A stretch of 7,992 nucleotides of DNA from contig VGXD01000089.1 in the NCBI GenBank assembly GCA_016873525.1, forward strand, positions 1 through 7,992, given 5' to 3'. The position numbers were made by a program, and so were the translations under genes. Every line of letters starts with the position of its first letter. The first letter of the stretch is position 1. This stretch comes from Nitrospira sp. (GTDB lineage Bacteria > Nitrospirota > Nitrospiria > Nitrospirales > Nitrospiraceae). The notes below the pieces were generated by a model. That model saw nothing but the letters and a program-made list of their open reading frames with translations. It was not told the origin of the DNA and made no database searches. This document shows, one piece after another, positions 1 through 6,126 of the stretch.

Positions 1-1
1 A

Positions 2-304
2 CCCCCGACATCGGCGGCATCGTCCCCCTCCGCTCGGCCCTCTTCCGAGCCCGGTTCGATGGCCCCGCTGTTCAGCGAAGGACAACTCGTCTCGGTCGTT
101 CCCGACCCGACCCTGCCGGCCGCAGCCATCGCGCTCACCAGCGGCGTCGATAAAAACAAGCCTGGTCCGATCGTCGGTCCAAACGATGTCTTGACCGTCG
201 TCGATGGGGAACTCCGAAATAACGCCTGGGTCTATGCGGTCCGTACGCAACAGGGCGCCATCGGCTGGATCGGCGAGCCGCAACTCCGAGCCGCCACACC
301 GTAA
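2..304 (+). CDS. C-terminal part of an SH3-like domain protein (5' end outside window)
   Basis: The reading frame is open from the first complete codon at position 2 to the TAA at 302-304, giving 100 residues with no start in view; the ATG at 59 is probably internal. The first ~20 residues are a Ser/Pro/Ala-rich stretch that reads as a flexible linker. It is followed by a ~75-residue beta-rich segment: a turn (VVPDPTLPAAA), then WVYAVRTQQGAIGWIGEPQL at the C-terminus. The pattern 'W-x-Y-V-x-T-x-x-G-x-x-G-W-I' is typical of bacterial SH3-like domains, which often bind peptidoglycan or other envelope partners. That role is inference from the fold. The frame has far better coding character than the opposite-strand frame across the same bases. 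The next gene starts 142 bases downstream behind its own promoter-like sequence, so the two need not be cotranscribed. Confidence 0.6.
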   Translation, partial: PPTSAASSPSARPSSEPGSMAPLFSEGQLVSVVPDPTLPAAAIALTSGVDKNKPGPIVGPNDVLTVVDGELRNNAWVYAVRTQQGAIGWIGEPQLRAATP

Positions 305-383
305 CGGTCTGTCCGTCACAACCCAGCCCCATTCCCTTCCCCCTCCGGCTTGCCCATGCAGTAGCATCCGGGCATGAGGCCTG

Positions 384-392
384 TGCTATAAT
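384..392 (+). promoter_or_regulatory. Extended -10 promoter candidate for the HAD-hpnE operon
   Basis: TGCTATAAT is a perfect extended -10 element (TG-N-TATAAT, with TATAAT at 387-392). No good -35 hexamer lies 16-18 bases upstream, which is usual for extended -10 promoters. Transcription would start near 399, about 48 bases ahead of the ATG at 447. It is the only strong promoter-like sequence in front of the four-gene operon. Confidence 0.5.
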
Positions 393-433
393 GCCGCGTT
401 TTTTCGCGTTTGCCAGAAAGTCCGACCTACATT

Positions 434-438
434 GAGAG
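434..438 (+). promoter_or_regulatory. Ribosome binding site of the HAD gene
   Basis: GAGAG ends 8 bases before the ATG at 447. This decides the start: an in-frame TTG at 432 would sit on top of this site and would add five residues ahead of the conserved 'MLRAIVFDFDG' beginning. Confidence 0.55.
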
Positions 439-446
439 ACGCGTTC

Positions 447-1160
447 ATGCTTCGGGCAATCGTGTTCGATTTCGACGGCGTGGTGGCGGACAACGAGCCG
501 ATTCACTTCGCCATGTTTCGCCGGGTGCTGGGCGAGATCGGGCTGCCGCTGACCGAGGCCGAGTACTACGCCACCTACCTCGGATACGACGACAAAGGCT
601 GTTTTGCGGCGGTCCTCGCGGCCCATGGCCGACCGGCTCCCAAAGCGCTCGTCGACGAGTTGATCGACCGCAAGGCGCGCGCCTATCTCGATCACATCAA
701 GCAACACCTCGTCATTTTTCCAGGCGTGCGCGAACTGGTCCGCGATGCAGCCAGGCGATACCGCCTGGGCATCGCCTCCGGAGCGCTCAGACACGAGATC
801 GAGTTCATCCTGGAGCAGGCCGGGATCCGGAAGGAGTTCGAACACATCACCAGTTCGGAAGATGTCTCACAGGGCAAGCCGGACCCGGAAGGGTTCTTAC
901 ACGCGCTGGCGGCGCTCAACCGACAGACCCCTCCCGGTCAGCCAAGGCTCGCCGCCGCCGATTGTCTGGTGATCGAGGACTCGATTCCCGGCATCCGCGC
1001 GGCCCACGCCGCCGGCATGAAGGTCCTGGCTGTGGCCAACACGCATACGCTGCAAGACCTCCACGAAGCGGACGCCGTCACGACCTCGCTCGAACTGGTC
1101 GATCTCGAGGCCCTGGCCGCCAAGCTGTGGACCCCGCACCAGAAAGGATCGGCCCAATGA
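447..1160 (+). CDS. HAD-superfamily phosphatase/phosphomutase (beta-phosphoglucomutase-like)
   Basis: A 237-residue soluble protein with all HAD signature motifs in order. Motif I is DFDGVVAD, with nucleophile D8 and acid/base D10. Motif II is the serine in IASGA (S111), motif III is the lysine in KPDP (K144), and motif IV is IEDS (E177, D178) followed by PGIRAAHAAGM. Residues ~16-90 form the helical cap typical of subfamily IA, the group that includes beta-phosphoglucomutase and phosphoglycolate phosphatase. Substrate specificity cannot be read from the sequence. ATG 447 is preferred over TTG 432 because of the GAGAG site and because proteins of this family begin just before motif I. The gene's TGA overlaps the next ATG (ATGA at 1157-1160), indicating translational coupling to the cobalamin-binding protein gene and, through it, to hpnD and hpnE. 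Family assignment is secure; the substrate is unknown. Confidence 0.9.
   Translation: MLRAIVFDFDGVVADNEPIHFAMFRRVLGEIGLPLTEAEYYATYLGYDDKGCFAAVLAAHGRPAPKALVDELIDRKARAYLDHIKQHLVIFPGVRELVRDAARRYRLGIASGALRHEIEFILEQAGIRKEFEHITSSEDVSQGKPDPEGFLHALAALNRQTPPGQPRLAAADCLVIEDSIPGIRAAHAAGMKVLAVANTHTLQDLHEADAVTTSLELVDLEALAAKLWTPHQKGSAQ
1145..1148 (+). promoter_or_regulatory. Ribosome binding site within the end of the HAD gene
   Basis: AGGA lies 8 bases before the ATG at 1157, inside the last codons of the HAD gene. It supports the start at 1157 for the cobalamin-binding protein, rather than any upstream extension of that frame. Confidence 0.45.
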
Positions 1161-2098
1161 GGATCTGCTCCCTCCTGCCAGGGGCCACGGAAGTCGTGGC
1201 GGCACTGGGGCTGGCCGACGAGTTGGTCGGCATCAGCCACGAGTGCGACTATCCCCCCGAGGTGAGGCGCAAGCCGGTCCTGGTCCGCTCCGTCATCGAC
1301 GCGGAACGAACGGCCAGCCGCGACATCGACCATCGGGTTCGCGAGACGCTCAAGCAGGGCGACCGCCTCTACGCCCTCGATGAGCCGCTCTTTACCCGGG
1401 CGCAGCCGGACCTGGTCATCACTCAGGACTTGTGTCAGGTCTGCGCCATCACGCCGCACCAACTGCATCGCGCCATCGAGGCCCTCCCCCAGGCGCCGCG
1501 CCTCTTGACCTTAAACCCCACCACCCTGGCCGATATCCTGGCCGACGTCGAACGAATCGGCAGTGCGACGGGGCGAGAGGCAGAAGCCTTCAGGCTGGCC
1601 GCGTCGTTACGCGCAAGGCTCGAATCCATCCGCGAGCGGGTCGCCTCGGCACAGGCACAGCCGACGGTTGTGTGTCTCGAATGGCTGGACCCCCTCTATG
1701 CGCCGGGCCACTGGGTCCCGGAGATGGTCGCCTGGGCCGGAGGCCGCAATGGCCTCGGCAGGGCCGGCATGCCATCCGAACGGATGAGCTGGCAAGATGT
1801 CCTGGCAGCCTCGCCCGACGTGCTGATTGTGATGCCTTGCGGGTTCTCGACCTCCCGTGCCATACAGGAACTGGAACAGCTTCGCCCTGCCTCCCTCTGG
1901 CCGGAATGGGAGAGCCTCCCGGCCGTCAAGAACGACCGGGTCTTTGCCGTTGACTCCAATTCCTACTTCAGCCGCCCAGGCCCGCGCCTGGTGGAGGGCG
2001 TGGCCCTGCTCGCCGCATTGTGCCACCCCTCGTTGTTCGGCAACACCCTACCGCCGGGAACGGCGCGCGTCCACTCCCGCAACCACCACGCCTCATGA
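1157..2098 (+). CDS. Cobalamin-binding protein, BtuF-like periplasmic-binding fold, without signal peptide
   Basis: A 313-residue protein of the iron/vitamin B12 substrate-binding fold (COG0614 type). It begins directly at MRICSLLPGATE, the first beta strand and loop of this fold, so there is no signal peptide or lipobox. It has the features of the widespread signal-less subfamily annotated as cobalamin-binding: GISHECDYP (~25-33), the CxxC in DLCQVCA (C93, C96), LEWLDPLYAPGHWVPEM (~174-190), a second lobe ending in LPAVKNDRVFAVDSNSYFSRPGPRL (~254-278), and a long linker helix (~123-165). Membrane-anchored relatives deliver cobalamin to the BtuCD transporter. A signal-less form would act in the cytoplasm, and its real ligand is not proven. 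It overlaps the HAD gene upstream and hpnD downstream by ATGA, so it is the middle of one operon. The frame stays open upstream to 410, but that part only shadows the HAD gene. Confidence 0.85.
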   Translation: MRICSLLPGATEVVAALGLADELVGISHECDYPPEVRRKPVLVRSVIDAERTASRDIDHRVRETLKQGDRLYALDEPLFTRAQPDLVITQDLCQVCAITPHQLHRAIEALPQAPRLLTLNPTTLADILADVERIGSATGREAEAFRLAASLRARLESIRERVASAQAQPTVVCLEWLDPLYAPGHWVPEMVAWAGGRNGLGRAGMPSERMSWQDVLAASPDVLIVMPCGFSTSRAIQELEQLRPASLWPEWESLPAVKNDRVFAVDSNSYFSRPGPRLVEGVALLAALCHPSLFGNTLPPGTARVHSRNHHAS

Positions 2099-2979
2099 GC
2101 ATGACGCCATCAGAAGCCCAGGCCTACTGCGAAGCCGTCACCAAAGGAAGCGGGAGCAACTTCTATTACTCCTTTCTGTTCCTGCCTCGGGAGCGCCGCG
2201 CCGCCATGTACGCCGTCTACGCCTTCTGCCGCGAAGTGGATAGCGCCGTGGACGACGCCCCTCCCGGCAGCGACCCGCACGAGGCCCTCCGGCAATGGCG
2301 GAAGGAACTGGCCGCTGTCTATGACGGGACGCCGACCCATCCGGTGACGATCAGCCTGGCCGACCATGTGCGCCGCCTTGCGATCCCGCAGGAATATTTT
2401 GCCGAACTCATCGCGGGCGTGGAGATGGATCTCACGACCACGCGCTACGCGACCTTCGAGGAACTCTACCGCTATTGTTACCGGGTCGCCTCGGTCGTGG
2501 GGCTCATCTGTCTGAAGGTATTCGGCACCACGTCACCGCTGGCGCAGGACTACGCCGTGAATCTGGGGCTCGCCTTCCAACTGACCAACATCCTCAGGGA
2601 TGTGGGATCGGACGCGGAGCGCGGACGGATCTATCTGCCGCAGGAGGACCTCGCCCGTTTTGGCTGCCACGAAGAAGCCCTCCTGACACGGACCTATTCG
2701 CCGAGTTTTCTCGATCTGATGCGATTCGAGTCAGCGCGGGCCCGCGAGTTCTACGCCAAAGCGCGAAGCGCCGCGGAACGCCTGCCGCCGGCAGACCGCC
2801 GCGCCTTGACCGTCGCGGAAATCATGCGCGGGGTCTACAGCCGCATCCTGGACCGCATCGAAGCCTCCGACTACCGCGTCTTCGGCCCCCGCATCCGTCT
2901 GGCCTCCTCCTACCGCATGGCCATTGCCGCCGGGGTCTGGATTCGATCCCTGCTGCCGTCCTGTCCCCGCAGCGCCTGA
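2095..2979 (+). CDS. hpnD: Presqualene diphosphate synthase HpnD
   Basis: A 294-residue squalene/phytoene synthase family protein. HpnD condenses two farnesyl diphosphates head to head to presqualene diphosphate, the first step of the HpnCDE route to squalene. The first Asp-rich motif is REVDSAVDD (D49, D53), preceded by LPRERRAAMYAVYAFC, which is the HpnD rather than the HpnC version of this region. The second is NILRDVGSDAERGRIYLP (D169, D173). These aspartates bind the magnesium-diphosphates. GVEMDL (~108-113) is also typical. The start at 2095 overlaps the previous stop (ATGA, 2095-2098). There is no good Shine-Dalgarno sequence, which fits translational coupling; a second ATG at 2101 is possible. 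Length is normal for the family. hpnE follows after 18 bases. Alternative: a phytoene synthase, which I consider unlikely given the hpnE neighbour. Confidence 0.92.
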   Translation: MSMTPSEAQAYCEAVTKGSGSNFYYSFLFLPRERRAAMYAVYAFCREVDSAVDDAPPGSDPHEALRQWRKELAAVYDGTPTHPVTISLADHVRRLAIPQEYFAELIAGVEMDLTTTRYATFEELYRYCYRVASVVGLICLKVFGTTSPLAQDYAVNLGLAFQLTNILRDVGSDAERGRIYLPQEDLARFGCHEEALLTRTYSPSFLDLMRFESARAREFYAKARSAAERLPPADRRALTVAEIMRGVYSRILDRIEASDYRVFGPRIRLASSYRMAIAAGVWIRSLLPSCPRSA

Positions 2980-2997
2980 GAGGCTGGCACGCAATCC

Positions 2998-4341
2998 ATG
3001 AAACGCCAGGTCCTGATCATCGGAGGAGGCCTTGCGGGACTGACCGCAGCCCTACGCCTGAGCAAAGACTACGCGGTGACGCTCGTAGACCAGGGCAGCG
3101 AGCTGGGAGGACGGCTCCTGGAGCCCGACACCGCAACCTGCCATAGCTTGCTCTTGGGCTATGAACAGGCGACGGTTTCCTTGTTGCAGACCCTGGGAAC
3201 GGCGGCCCAGGTTCCGTTCTCGAACCACCTGGGGCTTGAATTTCTCCTGCCAAGCGGGCCATCGCGCCGGCCCCACGGGGTCCGGTGGCGCCGCCCCTGG
3301 CTGCCGGCGCCCTTCCATGCGATCCTGGGCCTGGCCTTCTTTCGCGGCCTCTCCCTTCGCGATCGATGGCGCCTCCTCCTATTGCTTGAACGGACCTGGG
3401 AAGGCGACCCACCCCTGCCGGCTGACCTGGAACACCGCACCGCCTCAGCCTGGCTGGTTGAGAGCGGCCAATCGCCCGCCGCCATCGAGCAGATATGGAA
3501 CCCGCTGGCGCATTTTCTGGTCGGCAATGCCCTCGAACACATCTCGGCGGCCATCCTGATTGCCACCATGACCCGGTGTTTTCTTGCAGCCCGCCGCAAT
3601 GCCGCCCTGGCAATCCTCAATCCCGGCATCCGTCCGCTCATACTGGAACCGGCGCGCGAACACCTTCTGCAAGCCGGCGCTGTCCTCAGGCTGGAGTCCG
3701 CCGTAGAACACATCCGCTTCGACACCCACCGCATCACCGGCGTCCAGCTTCGGACGGGAGGCACTCTCACGGCGGATTGGTATATTGCGGCGCTTCCGCA
3801 CCGGCACCTGACGCCGCTCTTGCCGGAGCGGGCCTTGACCCGCTTTGCCTATTTCCAACACCTCACCAAGCTGACCGACACGCCGGCGTTGACCGTCCAT
3901 CTTTGGCTGGACCGCCCCCCGCCGAGACCCCGCGTGGCACTGCTGGCGGGACGGCCCTTTCATTGGCTTCTCTGCCGTGCTGAAGGAACATCGACAGACC
4001 ACCGCGCCCATCTCTCCCTCACGGCCACAGACAGGCCGGACTTGCTGGCCAAGCCAGACCAAGAATTGCTCGCCTTGGCCTTGGACGAAGTCAACGCCGT
4101 CTGGCTTCCGACCGGCGTTGCCGGAGTCAAGGACTATCGGATCGTCAGAGAGCCCCATGCCTTCCTCTCGCTCGGACCGGGAACGGCCGCGCTGCGTCCG
4201 CTTCAACAGAGCCCCTTCCCCAACTTATTCCTGGCCGGGGATTGGACCGACACCGGTCTGCCGGCCACCCTGGAAAGCGCCGTCCAGAGCGGAGTCCTCT
4301 GCGCCGAAGCCATCCAGGCCAAACAGACCGGCACCCCCTAG
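2998..4341 (+). CDS. hpnE: Hydroxysqualene dehydroxylase HpnE (squalene-associated FAD-dependent desaturase)
   Basis: A 447-residue flavoprotein that, in characterised bacteria, reduces hydroxysqualene to squalene in the last step of the HpnCDE pathway. The N-terminus is a Rossmann FAD site (VLIIGGGLAGLTAAL, with G9, G11 and G14), followed by the acidic end of beta-2 (VTLVDQ) and GGRL. The C-terminal FAD-contact motif LAGDWTDTGLPAT begins at residue 412 and is a hallmark of the amine-oxidase/desaturase superfamily as seen in HpnE. The middle contains the membrane-facing hydrophobic segments expected for a lipid substrate (around 100-130 and 170-195). The usual HpnE segment after GGR (NGQHLLLG-like in relatives I recall) reads ATCHSLLLGY here, so this is a somewhat divergent copy. 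The only upstream SD-like sequence (GAGAGG, 2978-2983) is 14 bases away, so translation may depend on coupling to hpnD. It appears to be the last gene of the operon. Confidence 0.92.
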   Translation: MKRQVLIIGGGLAGLTAALRLSKDYAVTLVDQGSELGGRLLEPDTATCHSLLLGYEQATVSLLQTLGTAAQVPFSNHLGLEFLLPSGPSRRPHGVRWRRPWLPAPFHAILGLAFFRGLSLRDRWRLLLLLERTWEGDPPLPADLEHRTASAWLVESGQSPAAIEQIWNPLAHFLVGNALEHISAAILIATMTRCFLAARRNAALAILNPGIRPLILEPAREHLLQAGAVLRLESAVEHIRFDTHRITGVQLRTGGTLTADWYIAALPHRHLTPLLPERALTRFAYFQHLTKLTDTPALTVHLWLDRPPPRPRVALLAGRPFHWLLCRAEGTSTDHRAHLSLTATDRPDLLAKPDQELLALALDEVNAVWLPTGVAGVKDYRIVREPHAFLSLGPGTAALRPLQQSPFPNLFLAGDWTDTGLPATLESAVQSGVLCAEAIQAKQTGTP

Positions 4342-4405
4342 CGAACCTCCTTCCTAAAGCTGCCCCACTCAGTCCCAGGACCGACCTGCGCAACTCTGTC
4401 CTCAA

Positions 4406-4456
4406 GTACCGGCCCGATCGGGACGATAACGAATACAGCAGCTCATGCGCCGGTAC
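4406..4456 (+). promoter_or_regulatory. Inverted repeat and palindrome in the leader of the protease gene
   Basis: GTACCGGC (4406-4413) and GCCGGTAC (4449-4456) are perfect 8-base inverted copies with 35 bases between them. That interval begins with most of the perfect palindrome CCCGATCGGG (4413-4422), which shares one base with the left arm. The right arm ends only 3 bases before the AGGAG of the protease gene. This could be an operator pair or an RNA fold that affects ribosome access. Neither is proven, and I see no convincing -35/-10 pair in the 135-base gap. Confidence 0.35.
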
Positions 4457-4459
4457 GAC

Positions 4460-4464
4460 AGGAG
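4460..4464 (+). promoter_or_regulatory. Ribosome binding site of the HtrA-type protease gene
   Basis: AGGAG lies 12 bases before the ATG at 4477. The spacing is long, but it is the only good site, so of the three nearby in-frame ATGs (4477, 4480, 4489) the first is the best placed. Confidence 0.4.
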
Positions 4465-4476
4465 TCCCCCTAAGCC

Positions 4477-5688
4477 ATGATGACACCCATGTCCACCCCT
4501 CTGCGCCGGCTTGCCCTTGGCCTGATCCTAGGGGCGATGATCTGGCCGACCGGTTCGACCCAGGCGGCAGCCGGCCAGGCCGTGACATCGGGCAAAGACA
4601 CAGAACAAGAAACCACCATCCGGGTCTATAAGAAAGTGGCGCCCGCCACCGTCTTCATCACCTCGGCCACGGTCGGCGGCAATCCAATGACCGGACCGAT
4701 GGCCGGGGGCACGACCAACGCTATCGGCTCCGGCTTGCTGTTGGACGAACGTGGCCTGATCGTGACCAATGCTCACCTGGTGGAAGGCGCCTCGAAGATT
4801 TTCGTCACGCTGTACGAAGGCGCGCGACTGCCCGCCGAGGTCGTCGGAAGCGACCCGATCACCGACCTGGCCTTACTGCGCGTCACCCTGCCCCCCGGCC
4901 GCCACGCCACCGCCGCCCTGGGCAATTCGGACCAGATCGAAGTCGGCCAAAAAGTCCTGGCGATCGGCCATCCCTTCGGGTTGGGCTATGCCCTCACCAC
5001 CGGCGTGGTCAGCGGCTTCGGATCCACGCCGGACACCGCCGCCCTGATCCAGGACCGGGTGATCCAGATCAGCGCCGCCATCAACCCCGGCAACAGCGGC
5101 GGCCCCTTGGTGGATACGGAGGGACGGGTCATCGGCATCAACACTGCGCTCCTGGCCGGCGCGCAGAACATCGGCTTTGCGATCCCGATCAACGTCGCCA
5201 AAACCATCGTGGCTGAGCTGCGGAGCCAGGGCCGCATCATCCGGCCCTGGCTCGGCATTTCGGGCAGACTCCTGTCCGATGACATCATCAATCTGATTGC
5301 GCTGCCGCTTGCCAAGGGATTGCTGATCGCCGGCGTCGCCCCCGGCAGTCCCGCCGAAAGGATCGGCTTGAAGGCCGGGGAGCTGACCGTCGCCGTCAAC
5401 GGCGACCCCTGGATCTTGGGCGGGGACATCCTCGTCGCGGTGAACGGCCAAGACGTCAGGTCTTCCGAGCAATACGCCTCGGTGTTTAAAAATCTGAAGG
5501 TCGGCCAAACGATCGAGTTGAAGATCAAACGCGATGGGACCACCCGCCTGCTCACCGTGACGCTGGAGGAACGCCCGCATCCGCAGATGGCGCCCGGTCA
5601 GCCCAGGGGCCCGGAGCGGGTGGAATTCCGCCCGCTGGGCTTGCGGATCAGCGCGGCAGACCCGAGCAATATCGAAATCGGTTTTTGA
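4477..5688 (+). CDS. Periplasmic HtrA/Deg-family (S1C) serine protease with one PDZ domain
   Basis: A 403-residue protein. A Sec signal peptide is visible: RR at 10-11, hydrophobic LALGLILGAMIW (12-23), and probable cleavage after STQA (~30). The trypsin-like domain (~45-250) carries the full catalytic triad: H100 in TNAHLVEG, D130 in DPITDLALLRV, and S207 in NPGNSGGPLV. It also has the HPFGLGYALTTGVVSGF loop and FAIPINVAK typical of the DegP/DegQ group. One PDZ domain follows (~256-365), opening RPWLGISGR. Within it VAVNG occurs twice (305-309 and 320-324) around an ILGGD segment, an arrangement seen in some non-proteobacterial HtrA proteins. The last ~35 residues are a Pro-rich tail without a second PDZ. 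Such proteases degrade or sense misfolded envelope proteins. The gene starts 135 bases after hpnE and may have its own promoter or be read through from the operon. Which HtrA paralogue this is cannot be told. Confidence 0.92.
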   Translation: MMTPMSTPLRRLALGLILGAMIWPTGSTQAAAGQAVTSGKDTEQETTIRVYKKVAPATVFITSATVGGNPMTGPMAGGTTNAIGSGLLLDERGLIVTNAHLVEGASKIFVTLYEGARLPAEVVGSDPITDLALLRVTLPPGRHATAALGNSDQIEVGQKVLAIGHPFGLGYALTTGVVSGFGSTPDTAALIQDRVIQISAAINPGNSGGPLVDTEGRVIGINTALLAGAQNIGFAIPINVAKTIVAELRSQGRIIRPWLGISGRLLSDDIINLIALPLAKGLLIAGVAPGSPAERIGLKAGELTVAVNGDPWILGGDILVAVNGQDVRSSEQYASVFKNLKVGQTIELKIKRDGTTRLLTVTLEERPHPQMAPGQPRGPERVEFRPLGLRISAADPSNIEIGF

Positions 5689-5737
5689 GGCTGTCTGGAC
5701 GTACCCTTCCGTTGAGACCGCTCTCACTCCGGCCCTT

Positions 5738-5759
5738 CCTGTATGCCTCAGCATGCAGG
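5738..5759 (+). terminator. Hairpin after the protease gene, possible terminator
   Basis: CCTGTATGC (5738-5746) pairs with GCATGCAGG (5751-5759) over nine base pairs, one of them G-U, with a 4-base CTCA loop. It sits 49 bases after the protease stop and just ahead of the promoter of the next gene. Only CTT follows rather than a T run, so it is a weak intrinsic terminator at best. Confidence 0.35.
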
Positions 5760-5769
5760 CTTCAGCAGC

Positions 5770-5798
5770 TTGCCACTTTAAGAAGAAACCGGTATCCT
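5770..5798 (+). promoter_or_regulatory. Sigma70-type promoter of the HepT/MntA pair
   Basis: TTGCCA (5770-5775, 5 of 6 matches to the -35 consensus) is separated by exactly 17 bases from TATCCT (5793-5798, 4 of 6 matches to the -10). Transcription would start near 5805, about 28 bases before the ATG at 5833. This also argues against the in-frame TTG at 5803 as a start, because it would lie at or before the transcript's 5' end. Confidence 0.5.
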
Positions 5799-5832
5799 TG
5801 AGTTGTTCGAAGCAGGGTCCGGGACATGCCAG

Positions 5833-6126
5833 ATGAAAGACATTGACCAGGCACTCAAAGCGAAACGTGGCGAGATCCTCCGAATCGCGGCACGGCACGG
5901 CGCACGGAACGTCCGCATCTTTGGGTCAGTGGCACGAGGCGAGGCTGGGCCGGAAAGCGACGTGGGTTTCCTCGTCGAACTGGAGCCCGGACGAAGCCTG
6001 CTCGACCATGCCGCACTGCTCCTTGAACTTGAGGAACTTCTGGGATGTCGCGTAGACGTGGCGACGGAAAGGGGACTTCGCACGCGAATCCGTGAGCGAG
6101 TCTTGAAAGAAGCCGTGCCTATATGA
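5833..6126 (+). CDS. mntA: MntA-like minimal nucleotidyltransferase, DxD motif altered
   Basis: A 97-residue minimal nucleotidyltransferase of the MNT/HEPN type. In studied HepT-MntA pairs MntA AMPylates the HepT toxin on a tyrosine and so neutralises it. The signature GS-x10-D-x-D appears as IFGSVARGEAGPESDVGFLVEL: G31, S32 and D43 are in place, but position 45 is Gly (codon GGT at 5965-5967) where the second metal-binding Asp is expected (GAT would need one base change). The third carboxylate, D75 in VDVATERGL, is kept. Loss of the second Asp is predicted to cripple metal binding and transfer. The protein is otherwise full length, and its TGA overlaps the start of hepT (ATGA, 6123-6126). 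ATG 5833 is chosen over TTG 5803 because of promoter position; the Shine-Dalgarno sequence is weak. Family call is firm; activity is doubtful. Confidence 0.87.
   Translation: MKDIDQALKAKRGEILRIAARHGARNVRIFGSVARGEAGPESDVGFLVELEPGRSLLDHAALLLELEELLGCRVDVATERGLRTRIRERVLKEAVPI

Noticed and set aside
351..374. Hairpin TGCCCATGC...GCATCCGGGCA as terminator of the SH3 gene
   Set aside because: The stem has a two-base bulge and no T run follows; it also crowds the extended -10 promoter. Too weak to list as a feature.
395..411. CGCGTTT direct repeat around a T6 run near the predicted transcript start
   Set aside because: Only two 7-base copies; chance is a sufficient explanation and no function is suggested.
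432..446. TTG at 432 as start of the HAD protein
   Set aside because: The GAGAG ribosome site (434-438) falls inside it; the ATG at 447 gives the usual family N-terminus.
135..845. 236-residue minus-strand open frame across the SH3 and HAD genes
   Set aside because: It crosses two better-supported genes and an intergenic promoter, and its sequence has no family features.
410..1156. Upstream open extension of the cobalamin-binding protein frame (would give 562 residues)
   Set aside because: It overlaps the HAD gene completely, is Arg/Pro/Gly-rich with no conserved motif, and the BtuF fold begins exactly at the ATG at 1157 behind AGGA.
3445..4206. 253-residue open frame on the minus strand opposite hpnE
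   Set aside because: It is an antisense shadow of a conserved flavoprotein gene; no domain or ribosome site is visible.
5803..5832. TTG at 5803 as start of the nucleotidyltransferase
   Set aside because: It lies at or ahead of the predicted transcription start, and the added residues show no conservation pattern.
4873..5898. 341-residue open frame on the minus strand opposite the protease
   Set aside because: It is antisense to a gene with a full catalytic triad, has His/Asp/Gly-rich composition typical of shadow frames in GC-rich DNA, and carries no recognisable domain.
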